The notes under the pieces are model-generated. The model saw only the letters and a list, made by a program, of their open reading frames with translations. It ran no database searches and was not told where the DNA came from. From NCBI GenBank assembly GCA_947488625.1, contig CANKZR010000001.1, positions 1,488,001 through 1,552,000 on the forward strand: 64,000 nt of DNA, written 5' to 3'. Source of the DNA: an uncultured Sphingomonadaceae bacterium. GTDB taxonomy: Bacteria > Pseudomonadota > Alphaproteobacteria > Sphingomonadales > Sphingomonadaceae. Below, piece by piece: positions 42,423 through 51,046 of the stretch (position 1 is its first letter; every line of letters starts with the position of its first letter). The position numbers and the translations under genes are program-made.

Positions 42423-44258
42423 TCAGGCGCGGATCGCAACCGCCGCGTGCACCTTGTCGGACTCGCAGTCCTCATCGGTCGTGGGGGCGGAAATCTGCAT
42501 GCTGACAGGTGAGATTGCCTGAACCGGAGAGACCATTCGCCCCTGCCAGCGCATGGCGACGGTTGACCCACGCGGATGGGGTGCGGCTTGCAGCTGAACT
42601 CCCAAACCGGCCTGCGTCCGGCGCATGTTGCGCGTTTCGCTTTGCAATTCGCGTATAGCCTCGCGCATTTCGCGTAACGCTTCCTCGCGCTCGGTTGCGG
42701 GTATGATCTCGTTATCCCGCAGCGCTTCCATCGCTGCGCGAAGACCCACGATGGCCGCTTCCATCGAGACCTTGGCGCTTTCGCGGACGATGCGTTCGTG
42801 GCTTTCGGTTTCGCAAATGATGGTTGCCTTGCGCCCGTTGCCAAGATCCCTCTCGATCACGCGACTTCCATTGGCGTCATCACAGTCGAACTCTTCGCCC
42901 AGGCGCGCAACCATCGCGCGGGCATGTTCGGCGCGTTCCTGCCCGTGTTCGGCCCTGTTTGCGGCATGCTGCGCCCGTTCGTGTGCACGCCTTACGACCA
43001 TCTCGATCTCTGCTTCGCGGCTTTCCATTTCGGCTTCCAGCCGCTCCACCATTGCCTCGATTTCTTCATCGTGATGCTCGGAACCATCGCGAACGATACG
43101 ATGGCGAATGACACGCCGCTCGCCCGTTTCGTCATCGATCTCGACGATGATATGCTCGTTCTCTGCGTCGATCGCCGGTGCTTCGGGCGGCAGCGGAGGT
43201 TCGGGCGCTTCGGGTGGCAGCGGCGGCTCCGGAGCCATCGGAGCCATCGGAGCCATCGGCGCTTCGGGCGGCAGCGGGGCATCGGCCTGCGCATAGGTGA
43301 TGGATGCCGTCAACGGCAGGGCCAGGGCGGTGGTGGTGATTGCGGCGATGCCGAGACGACGGCGGCCGGATGAAATGTCGGACATGGTGAGGCTCCTCAA
43401 ACGATGGATGATCGATTTCTCGCCAAGCACCGGACAAGCCATGGGAGCCGCCAGAGCAAGGTGTTCACCCGCAGCAAAGCTGGCGATCACCTGTGCATAG
43501 GCAGCCCGTTCAGACCGCGCACGGCCAGCGACAACGCGCGCGTCGCACGCAGCCTCCTGATCCCTGCGCATCGCTCTCCAGCCCCACCAGGCGAGCGGAT
43601 TGAACCAGTGCAAGGCCAACAGCGGCTGCGCCGCGAAGTTGGCAACGAGGTCGTGCCCGCGATGGTGCGCAAGCTCGTGCGCAATCGCCATGTCGCGGGC
43701 GTTGATGTCGTAATGCGCCATGAAGGCAGGCGGAAGCGCCACTACCTTGTCGGCAATGCCGAAGGCGACGGGTCCGGTAACGGCGGGCGTCTCCACCAGC
43801 CGAACCTTGCCTGCGTCACCCACGGGGATGCTCTCTTCCAGCAGGTAGCGACGCATCTGTACATACTGGCGGATGCGCCAGCCGATGAACACCAGCGCGC
43901 CCCCGATCCATAGCGGCAGCAACAGATCCGTCACGGCGATGCCCACCAACGGTGCAGCGGCAATTTCCGCGGTAGCAGCCGTTTCAACCGGATCGGAGAT
44001 GATGACCATCAGCGGTTCCGACGCTGAATTGACGCCTGCGGGCTGTACCGGTTCGACAGGTGCCATCCATGCGGGCAGCACGATGGGCGGCATGAGGAAA
44101 CGCAGGAACGGCAATGCCCACAGGGCATAGGCCACCTGCGGCCCGCACAAGCGCGACACCGGGCGCCGCACCAGAAGCACCAGCGCGATCAGCAGACTGG
44201 TGTAAATGAACGTGTCGATCATCCAGTCCGCCAGACCAATGCCCCCTGCCCCGCTCAT
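42423..44258 (-). CDS. M56-family (BlaR1/MecR1-like) membrane metallopeptidase
   Basis: A 611-residue protein. Membrane helices at about 15-30, 45-60 and 105-125 flank a cytoplasmic metalloprotease loop with HELAH (194-198), the BlaR1-type zinc site. A helix near 303-323 leads to a Pro-rich segment (328-362, repeated PLPPEAP and APMAP). A long charged coiled coil follows (about 385-530), with a tail of unknown type. The penicillin-binding sensor of true BlaR1 is missing, so the signal is probably something else. The ATG overlaps the blaI stop (ATGA). It should cleave the BlaI-like repressor when stimulated (family inference). Confidence 0.88.
   Translation of the reverse strand: MSGAGGIGLADWMIDTFIYTSLLIALVLLVRRPVSRLCGPQVAYALWALPFLRFLMPPIVLPAWMAPVEPVQPAGVNSASEPLMVIISDPVETAATAEIAAAPLVGIAVTDLLLPLWIGGALVFIGWRIRQYVQMRRYLLEESIPVGDAGKVRLVETPAVTGPVAFGIADKVVALPPAFMAHYDINARDMAIAHELAHHRGHDLVANFAAQPLLALHWFNPLAWWGWRAMRRDQEAACDARVVAGRARSERAAYAQVIASFAAGEHLALAAPMACPVLGEKSIIHRLRSLTMSDISSGRRRLGIAAITTTALALPLTASITYAQADAPLPPEAPMAPMAPMAPEPPLPPEAPEPPLPPEAPAIDAENEHIIVEIDDETGERRVIRHRIVRDGSEHHDEEIEAMVERLEAEMESREAEIEMVVRRAHERAQHAANRAEHGQERAEHARAMVARLGEEFDCDDANGSRVIERDLGNGRKATIICETESHERIVRESAKVSMEAAIVGLRAAMEALRDNEIIPATEREEALREMREAIRELQSETRNMRRTQAGLGVQLQAAPHPRGSTVAMRWQGRMVSPVQAISPVSMQISAPTTDEDCESDKVHAAVAIRA
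43180..43277. repeat. Short in-gene repeats encoding the Pro/Ala-rich linker
   Basis: Three near-identical 17-bp copies of GCTTCGGGCGGCAGCGG start at 43180, 43207 and 43261. Between them GGAGCCATC is repeated three times in tandem (43231-43257). They encode the Pro-rich linker of the M56 protein. Being multiples of three, copy changes would alter linker length without a frameshift. Confidence 0.7.
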
Positions 44259-44659
44259 TTCTTCAACTCCCGCAGAATGCTCTCGATTTCGGCGATGTCA
44301 TCCTCGCTCAGAGCTTCGGATTCGGCCAGATGCGCAAACAGCGGCGCGGCACGCCCGCCGAAAAGTCGATCGACAAGACGCTGCGATTCCCCGCCGACGT
44401 AGGCGGAGCGGGCAATCAGCGGAGTGTAGAGAAAACGTCGTCCGTCAGGCTTGGTAGCCAGCGCGCCTTTCTGCACGAGTCGGGAAAGCAGGGTCTTGAC
44501 CGTGGGTATCGACCAGCCCCGATCCTTGCATACGCTCTCGCACACTTCGGCGGCGGTCTGGGGGCTGCGCTCCCACAGCGCTTCCATTACCGCATGTTCG
44601 GCGTCGCTGATGCGCTCCACGCCTGCGTCGCTTGTGTTGGCTTTGGTCCTGGCAACCAC
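44255..44659 (-). CDS. blaI: BlaI/MecI/CopY-family repressor
   Basis: A 134-residue winged-helix repressor. RISDAEHAVMEALWERSPQ and WSIPTVKTLLSRLVQKGAL are hallmark helices, and the C-terminal part is the dimerisation and cleavage region. It should repress its own operon by binding the two operators upstream. It is cleaved or released when the coupled M56 protease is activated. Nothing near it is a BlaR-dependent beta-lactamase gene, so the regulon is open. Confidence 0.92.
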   Translation of the reverse strand: MVARTKANTSDAGVERISDAEHAVMEALWERSPQTAAEVCESVCKDRGWSIPTVKTLLSRLVQKGALATKPDGRRFLYTPLIARSAYVGGESQRLVDRLFGGRAAPLFAHLAESEALSEDDIAEIESILRELKK

Positions 44660-44673
44660 ATCGTCCTCCCTGA

Positions 44674-44732
44674 ACGATTACGTTTGTAGGCTTTACGATT
44701 ACGTTTGTAATCTGAATGACTGGTGAATGCAA
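44674..44732 (-). promoter_or_regulatory. blaI promoter with two BlaI-type operators
   Basis: ACGATTACGTTTGTA is repeated exactly at 44674-44688 and 44695-44709 (21-bp period). On the minus strand each contains TACAAACGTA, matching the TACA-type BlaI/MecI operator dyad. A sigma-70 promoter fits: TTGCAT at 44732-44727, 17-bp spacer, TACAAA at 44709-44704. The upstream operator covers the -10, so a bound repressor would block the polymerase. Two turns of helix separate the sites, suiting cooperative dimers. Confidence 0.75.
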
Positions 44733-44804
44733 GTGTCACCCAAGGATTTGACCGGCCCTGCGCGAAGGGATGGGCCTCGGCGAAAATCCGTGTAACCTCT
44801 CGCA

Positions 44805-45356
44805 GTGATGGCGCGAATGGACAGTCAGGCGAATACTTCGGGCGACGTGCTGGACCGGCTTATGGCCGCAGCGCGTGACGGGGATTCCGTGGCATACCGG
44901 CACTTCCTTGCCGAAGCCGCGCAGCGCGTCCGCGCCATGCTGGCCAGGAAGATCGGCGCCGATAGCGAAGTGGAGGACCTGGTGCAGGAATGCCTGATCG
45001 CCATCCATCAAAAGCGCCACACGCTCGATCCGGGGCGTCCGGTAGCCCCGTGGATGTATGCGATCGCCAATTACAAGTTGATCGACCATTGGCGCAAGCG
45101 TGGCCGCAGCCCTATCGATCTTGACGATGAGGCAGATATGGCCGTCGCGCCCGAAACGCTGGCGGCGACCGATATCGAAACCCTGCTGGACAAGCTGCCC
45201 GATGCGCAGGCCCAGGCCATTCGGCTGACGCATATCGAAGGTTTGACAAACCGAGAGGCGGGCGAGCGACTGGGTGTGGGCGTCTCGGCGATGAAACTGC
45301 GCGTCCATCGCGGCATGGCCCGGCTTAGAGAAATTGCGGACAAGGATCGGATATGA
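44805..45356 (+). CDS. ECF RNA polymerase sigma factor (SigF-like)
   Basis: A 183-residue group IV sigma factor. Region 2 includes VEDLVQECLIAIHQKRHT and VAPWMYAIANYKLIDHWRK; region 4 includes GLTNREAGERLGVGVSAMKLRVHRG. Overlap by 4 bp with a NrsF-type membrane protein places it in the SigF/NrsF branch. In Caulobacter relatives this branch answers oxidative or metal stress. A typical SigF-type target promoter was not searched successfully in the window. Confidence 0.9.
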   Translation: MMARMDSQANTSGDVLDRLMAAARDGDSVAYRHFLAEAAQRVRAMLARKIGADSEVEDLVQECLIAIHQKRHTLDPGRPVAPWMYAIANYKLIDHWRKRGRSPIDLDDEADMAVAPETLAATDIETLLDKLPDAQAQAIRLTHIEGLTNREAGERLGVGVSAMKLRVHRGMARLREIADKDRI

Positions 45357-45979
45357 GCAGCACGGATTCTCTCATCGACCGACTGGCGACAGACGGTGCC
45401 ACGCCGCGCACCGGGTCGCTTGCGCGCTTCGCTGCCCCCATGGTGGGCGCGGCCGCCATCTGTGCCGCGCTCGTGATCTTCGCACTCGATACGCCATTCT
45501 CGACAGTCAGCAGCGACGGGTTCAGCCCGATATTCGTGAAGTGGGGTTTCTCCATTGCGCTATTACTGCTCAGCGGGTTTGCATTGTGGTTCATCGGCAG
45601 GCCCGGCAGGTCCACCGGTGGAGCATTGGCGACGCTGGCCGTGCCCTTTGTTCTGGTGGGTGCCTTGCTGTTACCGGATCCGCTGATCGGCCAGCATTCC
45701 TTTCCCGGCGAAACATGGCGACGCTGCCTGACAGCGATGGCCGTGATGAGCCCGATTGCCTTTGCCGGTGCAATCCTGGGGGCACGCTCGCTTGCACCCG
45801 TCAGGCTAAGACGCGCCGGTTTCGCGGCAGGACTGTTCGGCGGGGCCGTGGCGATGACTGCCTATTCACCCTACTGCCCGGAGCGCGGCATGCTTTACAT
45901 GGCTGTATTCTATTGCCTGCCGATCATTACCATGGCTGCCATAGGCTGGGTGACCGGCCCTCGGCTCTTGCGCTGGTAG
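45353..45979 (+). CDS. nrsF: NrsF-family (DUF1109) membrane anti-sigma factor
   Basis: A 208-residue protein with six predicted membrane helices and an N-terminal cytoplasmic stretch (STDSLIDRLATDG) expected to hold the sigma factor. A C-terminal cysteine in AYSPYCPERGMLY matches the redox-sensitive motif region of DUF1109 proteins. Its ATG overlaps the sigma gene stop (ATGA). It should release the ECF sigma factor on oxidative or metal stress. Confidence 0.85.
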   Translation: MSSTDSLIDRLATDGATPRTGSLARFAAPMVGAAAICAALVIFALDTPFSTVSSDGFSPIFVKWGFSIALLLLSGFALWFIGRPGRSTGGALATLAVPFVLVGALLLPDPLIGQHSFPGETWRRCLTAMAVMSPIAFAGAILGARSLAPVRLRRAGFAAGLFGGAVAMTAYSPYCPERGMLYMAVFYCLPIITMAAIGWVTGPRLLRW

Positions 45980-46014
45980 CCGGAACAGCAGCCGCGCACG
46001 CTGGTTGCAATGGC

Positions 46015-46578
46015 ATGACTACGAAAACCGGAAGCCAGACCGTCCGCACCAGCCCGCAACTGCGCCTGATCGGCAGCGTCGACGAAGCGATGTATGCCGA
46101 ATTTCGCGACCAGTTGAATGCCGCCCCTTCGGAAGGGCCGCTGGTGATTGCCATCACCACGCTGGGCGGCAATCCCGAAGTCGCGCGCACCATGGCAGAT
46201 GATATACGCCTGCTGCGCGAGCCGGGACGCGAGATTTACTTTCTCGGCAAGTCCGCCGTCTATTCCGCCGGTGCGACCTTCATGGCGGGCTTTCCCGTCA
46301 GCCACCGCTATATGACCAAGAATTCCAGCCTGCTGATACACGAGCGGCAGATTACCCGGACGATCAACCTTTCGGGTCCGCTCAAAAGCTGCACCGATCA
46401 GCTTCACGCGGCACTCAACGAGATCGAACATTCCATCGATATCGAGGAACAGGGATTCCGCGATATCGTCGAAGGCAGCAACGTTTCCTTCGAAGAGGTG
46501 CAGGATCGCGCGCCGGAGAACTGGTACATCGGTTGTGACGAGGCGAAGGAGCTGGGCCTGATCACCGATGTGATCTGA
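46015..46578 (+). CDS. ClpP/S14-like peptidase-fold protein
   Basis: A 187-residue protein of the ClpP/crotonase fold. SAGATFMAG holds the predicted nucleophile S84 and LLIHERQ the catalytic H109. ITTLGGNPEVARTMADDI is the usual ClpP-like beta-alpha unit. It lacks a membrane anchor and differs in detail from housekeeping ClpP, so it is probably an accessory relative, with activity unproven. It lies 35 bp after the nrsF stop and may belong to the sigma-factor operon. Confidence 0.75.
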   Translation: MTTKTGSQTVRTSPQLRLIGSVDEAMYAEFRDQLNAAPSEGPLVIAITTLGGNPEVARTMADDIRLLREPGREIYFLGKSAVYSAGATFMAGFPVSHRYMTKNSSLLIHERQITRTINLSGPLKSCTDQLHAALNEIEHSIDIEEQGFRDIVEGSNVSFEEVQDRAPENWYIGCDEAKELGLITDVI

Positions 46579-46606
46579 CCCACCCTCCGATACTTCGCGC
46601 CTCGCC

Positions 46607-48001
46607 TCAGGCTGGAAGCTCGCCCTCGTTGCGACCGACCGAAGACCAGTCCACGTTGCGCGTTGCATACATGATGCCTGCCAAAGCAATGAACAGCAGC
46701 AGCGATCCGATGACCAGCGAATAGGTTTCCTCGTTCAACAAGACGTAAAGCACGGCATACAGCGCGGCCAGCATCGTGCCGATGAAGCCTGCGCGGCGCC
46801 ATGTTCCCAGAGTGGCAGCGCTGTAGGCAGTCAGCAATCCGATGATGGAAGCAGCTGCAACAAGATATGCCAGTGCAAAGCCGATGACCTCTGCAAAGGC
46901 CAGCAGCATGACAAAGAACAGCACCAGCCCTGCCCCGGTTAGCAGGTATTCCGCAGCAGCAACACGAGCGCCGCCGACGATGTCGAACATGAGCAGCACG
47001 GCGAATGTGAAGCCGATGAACAGGAACCCGTATTTCGCTGCGCGGTCCACCTGGCTGTAGAGATCGACGGGCTCGACAAGGCCGATCGTGGCCGTCTGGG
47101 TCGTCGCCACGCTCCTTCGTGTATCCGCCGATGCCGAATGGTCGACAGTCGTATCAGTGAGAGAGAGCAATCCCTCGCCCAGAGCCAGGTTGGTAATGCC
47201 GGGGTAGACGGCAGTGAAGCCTTCAGCCGTGGTTTCCGTTTGCGATGGTTCCGGCAGGTAATTGCCTGTGAAACTTGGGTGCGGCCATGGCGAAGTGACA
47301 GTCCACTCGGTCTCACCCCCGCGCGGCACCAGGGAGAGCGACCGCGTACCGCGCAAACCATAACTCCACCGCACATCCAGCGCGTCCGTGCCATCCCATG
47401 TGGAAACAGCAGCGGAGAAGCCCGCGCCGTTCGTGGCCATGGGGCCGCTTCCAGGACTGAGTTCCAGCCTTTCTCCTCCTGCTGATACACTTGCACCGTC
47501 AGAGAGGCCGCGCGTGTCGGAGACGCCGAAGCGCAGTTCCGCCTCATCGAGCAAAAGCTGTTCGCGCGCGATATCGAGGCGATCCAGTTCGCTGGTGAGC
47601 ATGAAACGGGCCGCTCCCTCCAGCGCACCGGAATAGACCACGCTCTGGTAAATGGCATAACCCTTACGGTCGGGATCGAGCCGGGTTTCGATAGCCTGTT
47701 TCGCCGGAGAAACGAAAAGTTCGCGCCGCACCTGTCGCCGCCGCTCCGTCACCACGCCGTCGACCGTTTCGGCCTCGATCGCCTCGTACAGGAAAGGAAT
47801 GACGAGCACGGGCCCCGTTACGACCTGCAGACCACCCCAGCCCCGCGTGATCTGCGCCTGCGCCTGCTCGGACCGGCTCTCTCGATCGTAAACCAGGGCA
47901 TAGACCATGAGGAGCGGCACGATCAGCACCGCTGCCATCAGTCCGGCCAGGGTGAGCTTCATACCAGGGCTGCGTTCTCGTTCCATCGCCTTGTCCTTCA
48001 T
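46607..48001 (-). CDS. creD: Inner membrane protein CreD-like
   Basis: About 464 residues. An N-terminal helix (LTLAGLMAAVLIVPLLMVYA) precedes RGWGGLQVVTGPVLVIPF and a large periplasmic domain. Five or six C-terminal helices follow, the CreD layout. In enterobacteria CreD belongs to the CreBC envelope-stress regulon; no creBC genes are here. The start at 48001 (MKDKAMERER) is chosen because the longer frame upstream reads through the divergent cyclophilin gene. About 70 bp separate the two divergent genes. Confidence 0.85.
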   Translation of the reverse strand: MKDKAMERERSPGMKLTLAGLMAAVLIVPLLMVYALVYDRESRSEQAQAQITRGWGGLQVVTGPVLVIPFLYEAIEAETVDGVVTERRRQVRRELFVSPAKQAIETRLDPDRKGYAIYQSVVYSGALEGAARFMLTSELDRLDIAREQLLLDEAELRFGVSDTRGLSDGASVSAGGERLELSPGSGPMATNGAGFSAAVSTWDGTDALDVRWSYGLRGTRSLSLVPRGGETEWTVTSPWPHPSFTGNYLPEPSQTETTAEGFTAVYPGITNLALGEGLLSLTDTTVDHSASADTRRSVATTQTATIGLVEPVDLYSQVDRAAKYGFLFIGFTFAVLLMFDIVGGARVAAAEYLLTGAGLVLFFVMLLAFAEVIGFALAYLVAAASIIGLLTAYSAATLGTWRRAGFIGTMLAALYAVLYVLLNEETYSLVIGSLLLFIALAGIMYATRNVDWSSVGRNEGELPA

Positions 48002-48072
48002 AATTATCACGACGAACCGTGCATTGAGAGCGACGAACTGAATGCTTGGTGAATTGGGCGGGAGCGGGCAAA

Positions 48073-48735
48073 ATGGTGAACATGCTGAAACGATTCGCTT
48101 TTGCCGCACCTTACGCCGCGCTCCTGCTGGCATCTCCCGTACTCGCGCAGGAGGTGGCAGAGCCTGCTCCCGCCCCCGATTTCGAGACGACGAGCGTGGT
48201 GCTGGAAACCACCATGGGCGACATCGTGATCGCGCTGGAGACCGAGCGCGCTCCAATCACGGCGGACAATTTCCTCCGCTACGTGGAAGAGGACAGGTTT
48301 GACGGTACCGTGTTCTATCGTGCCATGCCGCTAGACTGGGGGGAGCAGCCCAACGGATTGATCCAGGGCGGCACGCAGTGGGACCCGGACCGTGTGCTGC
48401 CCGGTATCGCGCACGAACCGACAAGCGAGACCGGCCTTACCCACACGCGCGGCGCGCTATCCATGGCGATGGGCGAACCGGGCACGGCGAATGGCGATTT
48501 TTCGATCATGGTGGGCGACCAGACCGGCCTAGATGCAAAACCCGAGGCAGACGATCCGGTCTGGCGCAATGGCTATGCCGTGTTCGGTTATGTGACTGAC
48601 GGCATGGACGTGGTCGAGGCGATCCACGCCGCGCCGGTCGACCCGGAAAAGGGCGAAGGCTGGATGAAGGGCCAGATGCTGGCAGAGCCTATCGAGATCG
48701 TGGAAGCGCGCGTGATCGATTCGCCGAGTGAATGA
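48073..48735 (+). CDS. Periplasmic peptidylprolyl isomerase (cyclophilin type)
   Basis: About 220 residues with a signal peptide ending VLAQ. The cyclophilin domain has ETTMGDIVIALETERAP, NFLRYVEEDRFDGTVFYR, RGALSMAMGEP and GYAVFGYVTDGMDVV. It should catalyse proline isomerisation in exported proteins. The ATG at 48073 has GGGAGCGGG upstream. It is convergent with the M20 peptidase gene. Confidence 0.9.
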   Translation: MVNMLKRFAFAAPYAALLLASPVLAQEVAEPAPAPDFETTSVVLETTMGDIVIALETERAPITADNFLRYVEEDRFDGTVFYRAMPLDWGEQPNGLIQGGTQWDPDRVLPGIAHEPTSETGLTHTRGALSMAMGEPGTANGDFSIMVGDQTGLDAKPEADDPVWRNGYAVFGYVTDGMDVVEAIHAAPVDPEKGEGWMKGQMLAEPIEIVEARVIDSPSE

Positions 48736-48798
48736 CTTAACCCGAAGTTGAGACCCGGGGGCCGACGAAGGGAAAGAGCGAGGCCGCCCTACCCCCGC

Positions 48799-50139
48799 CT
48801 ACTCCGGCAGGGAAACGCGGGCGTTGTGTGGGTTCTCGCCCAGGCGGCTCATCAGGATCGCTGCACGCTGCGCCTGCCGCGTGAAGCTGCGCAAGTTCAC
48901 GCTCTCGCCCTCTGCATGGCTTCCCGATCCGTCCGGCCCCATGCCAGCCAGCCCGTGCGTATAGGGCGCAACGAAGCTGATGTCGGCCGCGCCGCGACGG
49001 GCGGGCGGGAACACGCCCATTTCCTCCAGACCCATGTCCGCATTGATACGGTTCAACGCTGCTAGGAGGGCGGAATTGCCCTCGCTGGGAGACATCGGGG
49101 GATAGCGGAAGGCGAACTCGATCGCGGCATCGGTGCCCGGCAGGTTCGCGTCCACGATGGCCTGCATCGCGGCCACCGCGCGGTCCGTCTGTTCCTGCGT
49201 CAAAGTGCGCAGGTCGCCTCGTGCCACGGCACTGTCGGCGATGATGTTGGTCTTGCCGGTGGCGCTGGCCGAAAGCTGGTCCTCCCCCAGCTCGGCAGGT
49301 GTGCCGCCCGCCATGAAGCCGACGTTGTAGGTGAGGTTTTCTTCCGGCAGTTCTAGGCGGAAAGCATCGAGAATGCGCGCCATCTCGTAGATCGCGCCGT
49401 AGCCCGCGCCTTCGCTGAATATGCCGGAGGAATGGCCGGTGCGGCCCGTGGTCGTGAGCGTCCAGCTGTTGGAGGAACGGCGCGCGACGACACCCAGATC
49501 CTGCCCGTCCACCACCGATAGCCCCTCGAAACCCAGCGCCACATCGGCCCACTGGCCTGCCTCTATCAGGTGCTGCCGCGATTGTTCGATGGGATCGCCC
49601 GCGTCTTCCTCGTCACCTGTCAGTGCCACCACGATATTGGCGCCGGAAAGAGTACCTGCCGCCTGCATGGCGCGCAGGGCAGACAGGATCACGACGATCC
49701 CGCCCTTGTCGTCCACCACGCCGGGGCCGGTGGCCGTGTCCCCTTCCCGCACGAATTGTTGGAAGGGGGAAGACGGCTCGAACACGGTGTCGATATGGCC
49801 GATCAGCAAGATCTTCGGGTTGTCGCTGTCGCCTTCGTGCCGGGCGAAGAGGTGGCCAGCACGGTTCACGTGATCCTGATCGATCCATTCCACGTCGAAG
49901 CCCAACGCCTCGAACTCGGGCGTCAGCATCTGCCCCACTTCGCGCACGCCATCGTGGTTGTGCGTGCCGGAATTGACGTTGGTAATCGCCTCCAGCAGCG
50001 CGACGTCATCCTCGAAGCCGCTCTCCACCGTGGTGATGATCTTTTGCTCCGCTGGTGAAAGTTGCGCAGCGGCAGGCGACGAAATGGCCATGGCGGTGAA
50101 GGCGGCGGCCAAAGGGGCGATGCGGAGGCAGGATGTCAT
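48799..50139 (-). CDS. Secreted M20-family zinc peptidase
   Basis: About 446 residues with a signal peptide (LAAAFTAMAISSPAAAQ). Metal ligands are visible in LLIGHIDTVFE, GPGVVDDKGGI, ALTGDEEDAG and GSGSHAEGE. A dimerisation lid (WTLTTTGRTGHSSG) is present. This is a carboxypeptidase G2-like exported enzyme; the substrate is unknown. The ATG at 50139 begins the signal peptide; an earlier ATG at 50175 would overlap the upstream lipoprotein gap and adds a non-signal leader. Confidence 0.9.
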   Translation of the reverse strand: MTSCLRIAPLAAAFTAMAISSPAAAQLSPAEQKIITTVESGFEDDVALLEAITNVNSGTHNHDGVREVGQMLTPEFEALGFDVEWIDQDHVNRAGHLFARHEGDSDNPKILLIGHIDTVFEPSSPFQQFVREGDTATGPGVVDDKGGIVVILSALRAMQAAGTLSGANIVVALTGDEEDAGDPIEQSRQHLIEAGQWADVALGFEGLSVVDGQDLGVVARRSSNSWTLTTTGRTGHSSGIFSEGAGYGAIYEMARILDAFRLELPEENLTYNVGFMAGGTPAELGEDQLSASATGKTNIIADSAVARGDLRTLTQEQTDRAVAAMQAIVDANLPGTDAAIEFAFRYPPMSPSEGNSALLAALNRINADMGLEEMGVFPPARRGAADISFVAPYTHGLAGMGPDGSGSHAEGESVNLRSFTRQAQRAAILMSRLGENPHNARVSLPE

Positions 50140-50181
50140 GCCAGCAAGGCTACTGCGCGCCTCGGCAGGCGGCAAGAGATC

Positions 50182-51039
50182 TCAGCACACCTCGGCGGTG
50201 TTTTCCGGTATCGGCCCGTCGGGCACGCGTGCGGGGTGCAGATGGAAAGGGTCCGATGCCAGCCGATGCGTATCGGGATAGACCTGCGCCAGCACGGCGA
50301 AGAGTGCCGGATCGTAAGCCTGCAGGTCCCGGTGGCCCAGTATCTGGCGTCCATCCACCACCACAAGCTTGTTGGAATCGAACCAGAACTGCGTTCCCTC
50401 GGCCCAATATTCGTGCAGCGTCGTCATGGCGTATTCGTCGCGCCACAGGCCCTGCGCCTGCGCATCGGCATAGGCCTCCTCAAGCTGGAGATAGAGCACG
50501 GGATCGATTGCCCGGATGGCGTAGAGGATGGAATGGCCGAACTCGTGGACGAGGATCGTCTCGCCGTAATAGCGGCTTTCGCGCAAGCCCAGAACGTCCT
50601 CCTCCGCCACCACGGTCCGCTCCCCACCTATGCCGCGTACACGCGCGTCCCAATACTGCCTATCGGTCAGGCTGCCGATGCGTTCGGCGTAATGCAGCCG
50701 CTCGCACCGCGTCAGGCGGGGATCGTCGGTATCGGGCTTGGTCCAGGTTGCGAATTCCGGCAGGTCCAGCAAGGCCTCCTGCCGGCCCATCACCGCAACG
50801 CGAATGTCCTGCCGCTGCATCTCGGCGGCAAGGTCGGGCCGCTGCGACAGCATTCCGCGCACCATGTCCCGCGCGGCAAGCAGCGCCTCGTCCTCCACCC
50901 GCGCGCTGGAGCGGATGGGCAATCCTGCTGCCGTTACCTGCTTGGTGTAAAAGCCCGCCTGGTCGACGGGCGTTACGGTCGCGGCGCACCCTGCCAGCGG
51001 CAGCGCTGCCAGGGTCAACGCATACGCTGCTGGCTTCAT
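50182..51039 (-). CDS. Lipoprotein with HExxH metallopeptidase motif
   Basis: A 285-residue lipoprotein (LPLAGC lipobox). ILVHEFGHSILYAI contains HExxH, and a glutamate in MTTLHEYWAEGTQFW about 40 residues on could be the third ligand, a gluzincin-like arrangement. I know no named family for it. It is 7 bp after the sdhA stop, in the place sdhB usually occupies, so it is probably cotranscribed with succinate dehydrogenase. Whether the two are linked in function is unknown. Confidence 0.7.
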   Translation of the reverse strand: MKPAAYALTLAALPLAGCAATVTPVDQAGFYTKQVTAAGLPIRSSARVEDEALLAARDMVRGMLSQRPDLAAEMQRQDIRVAVMGRQEALLDLPEFATWTKPDTDDPRLTRCERLHYAERIGSLTDRQYWDARVRGIGGERTVVAEEDVLGLRESRYYGETILVHEFGHSILYAIRAIDPVLYLQLEEAYADAQAQGLWRDEYAMTTLHEYWAEGTQFWFDSNKLVVVDGRQILGHRDLQAYDPALFAVLAQVYPDTHRLASDPFHLHPARVPDGPIPENTAEVC

Positions 51040-51046
51040 CGCGTGA

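Noticed and set aside
42423-44709. Full BlaR1-BlaI beta-lactam sensing operon
   Set aside because: The penicillin-binding sensor domain of BlaR1 is missing and no lactamase gene adjoins it.
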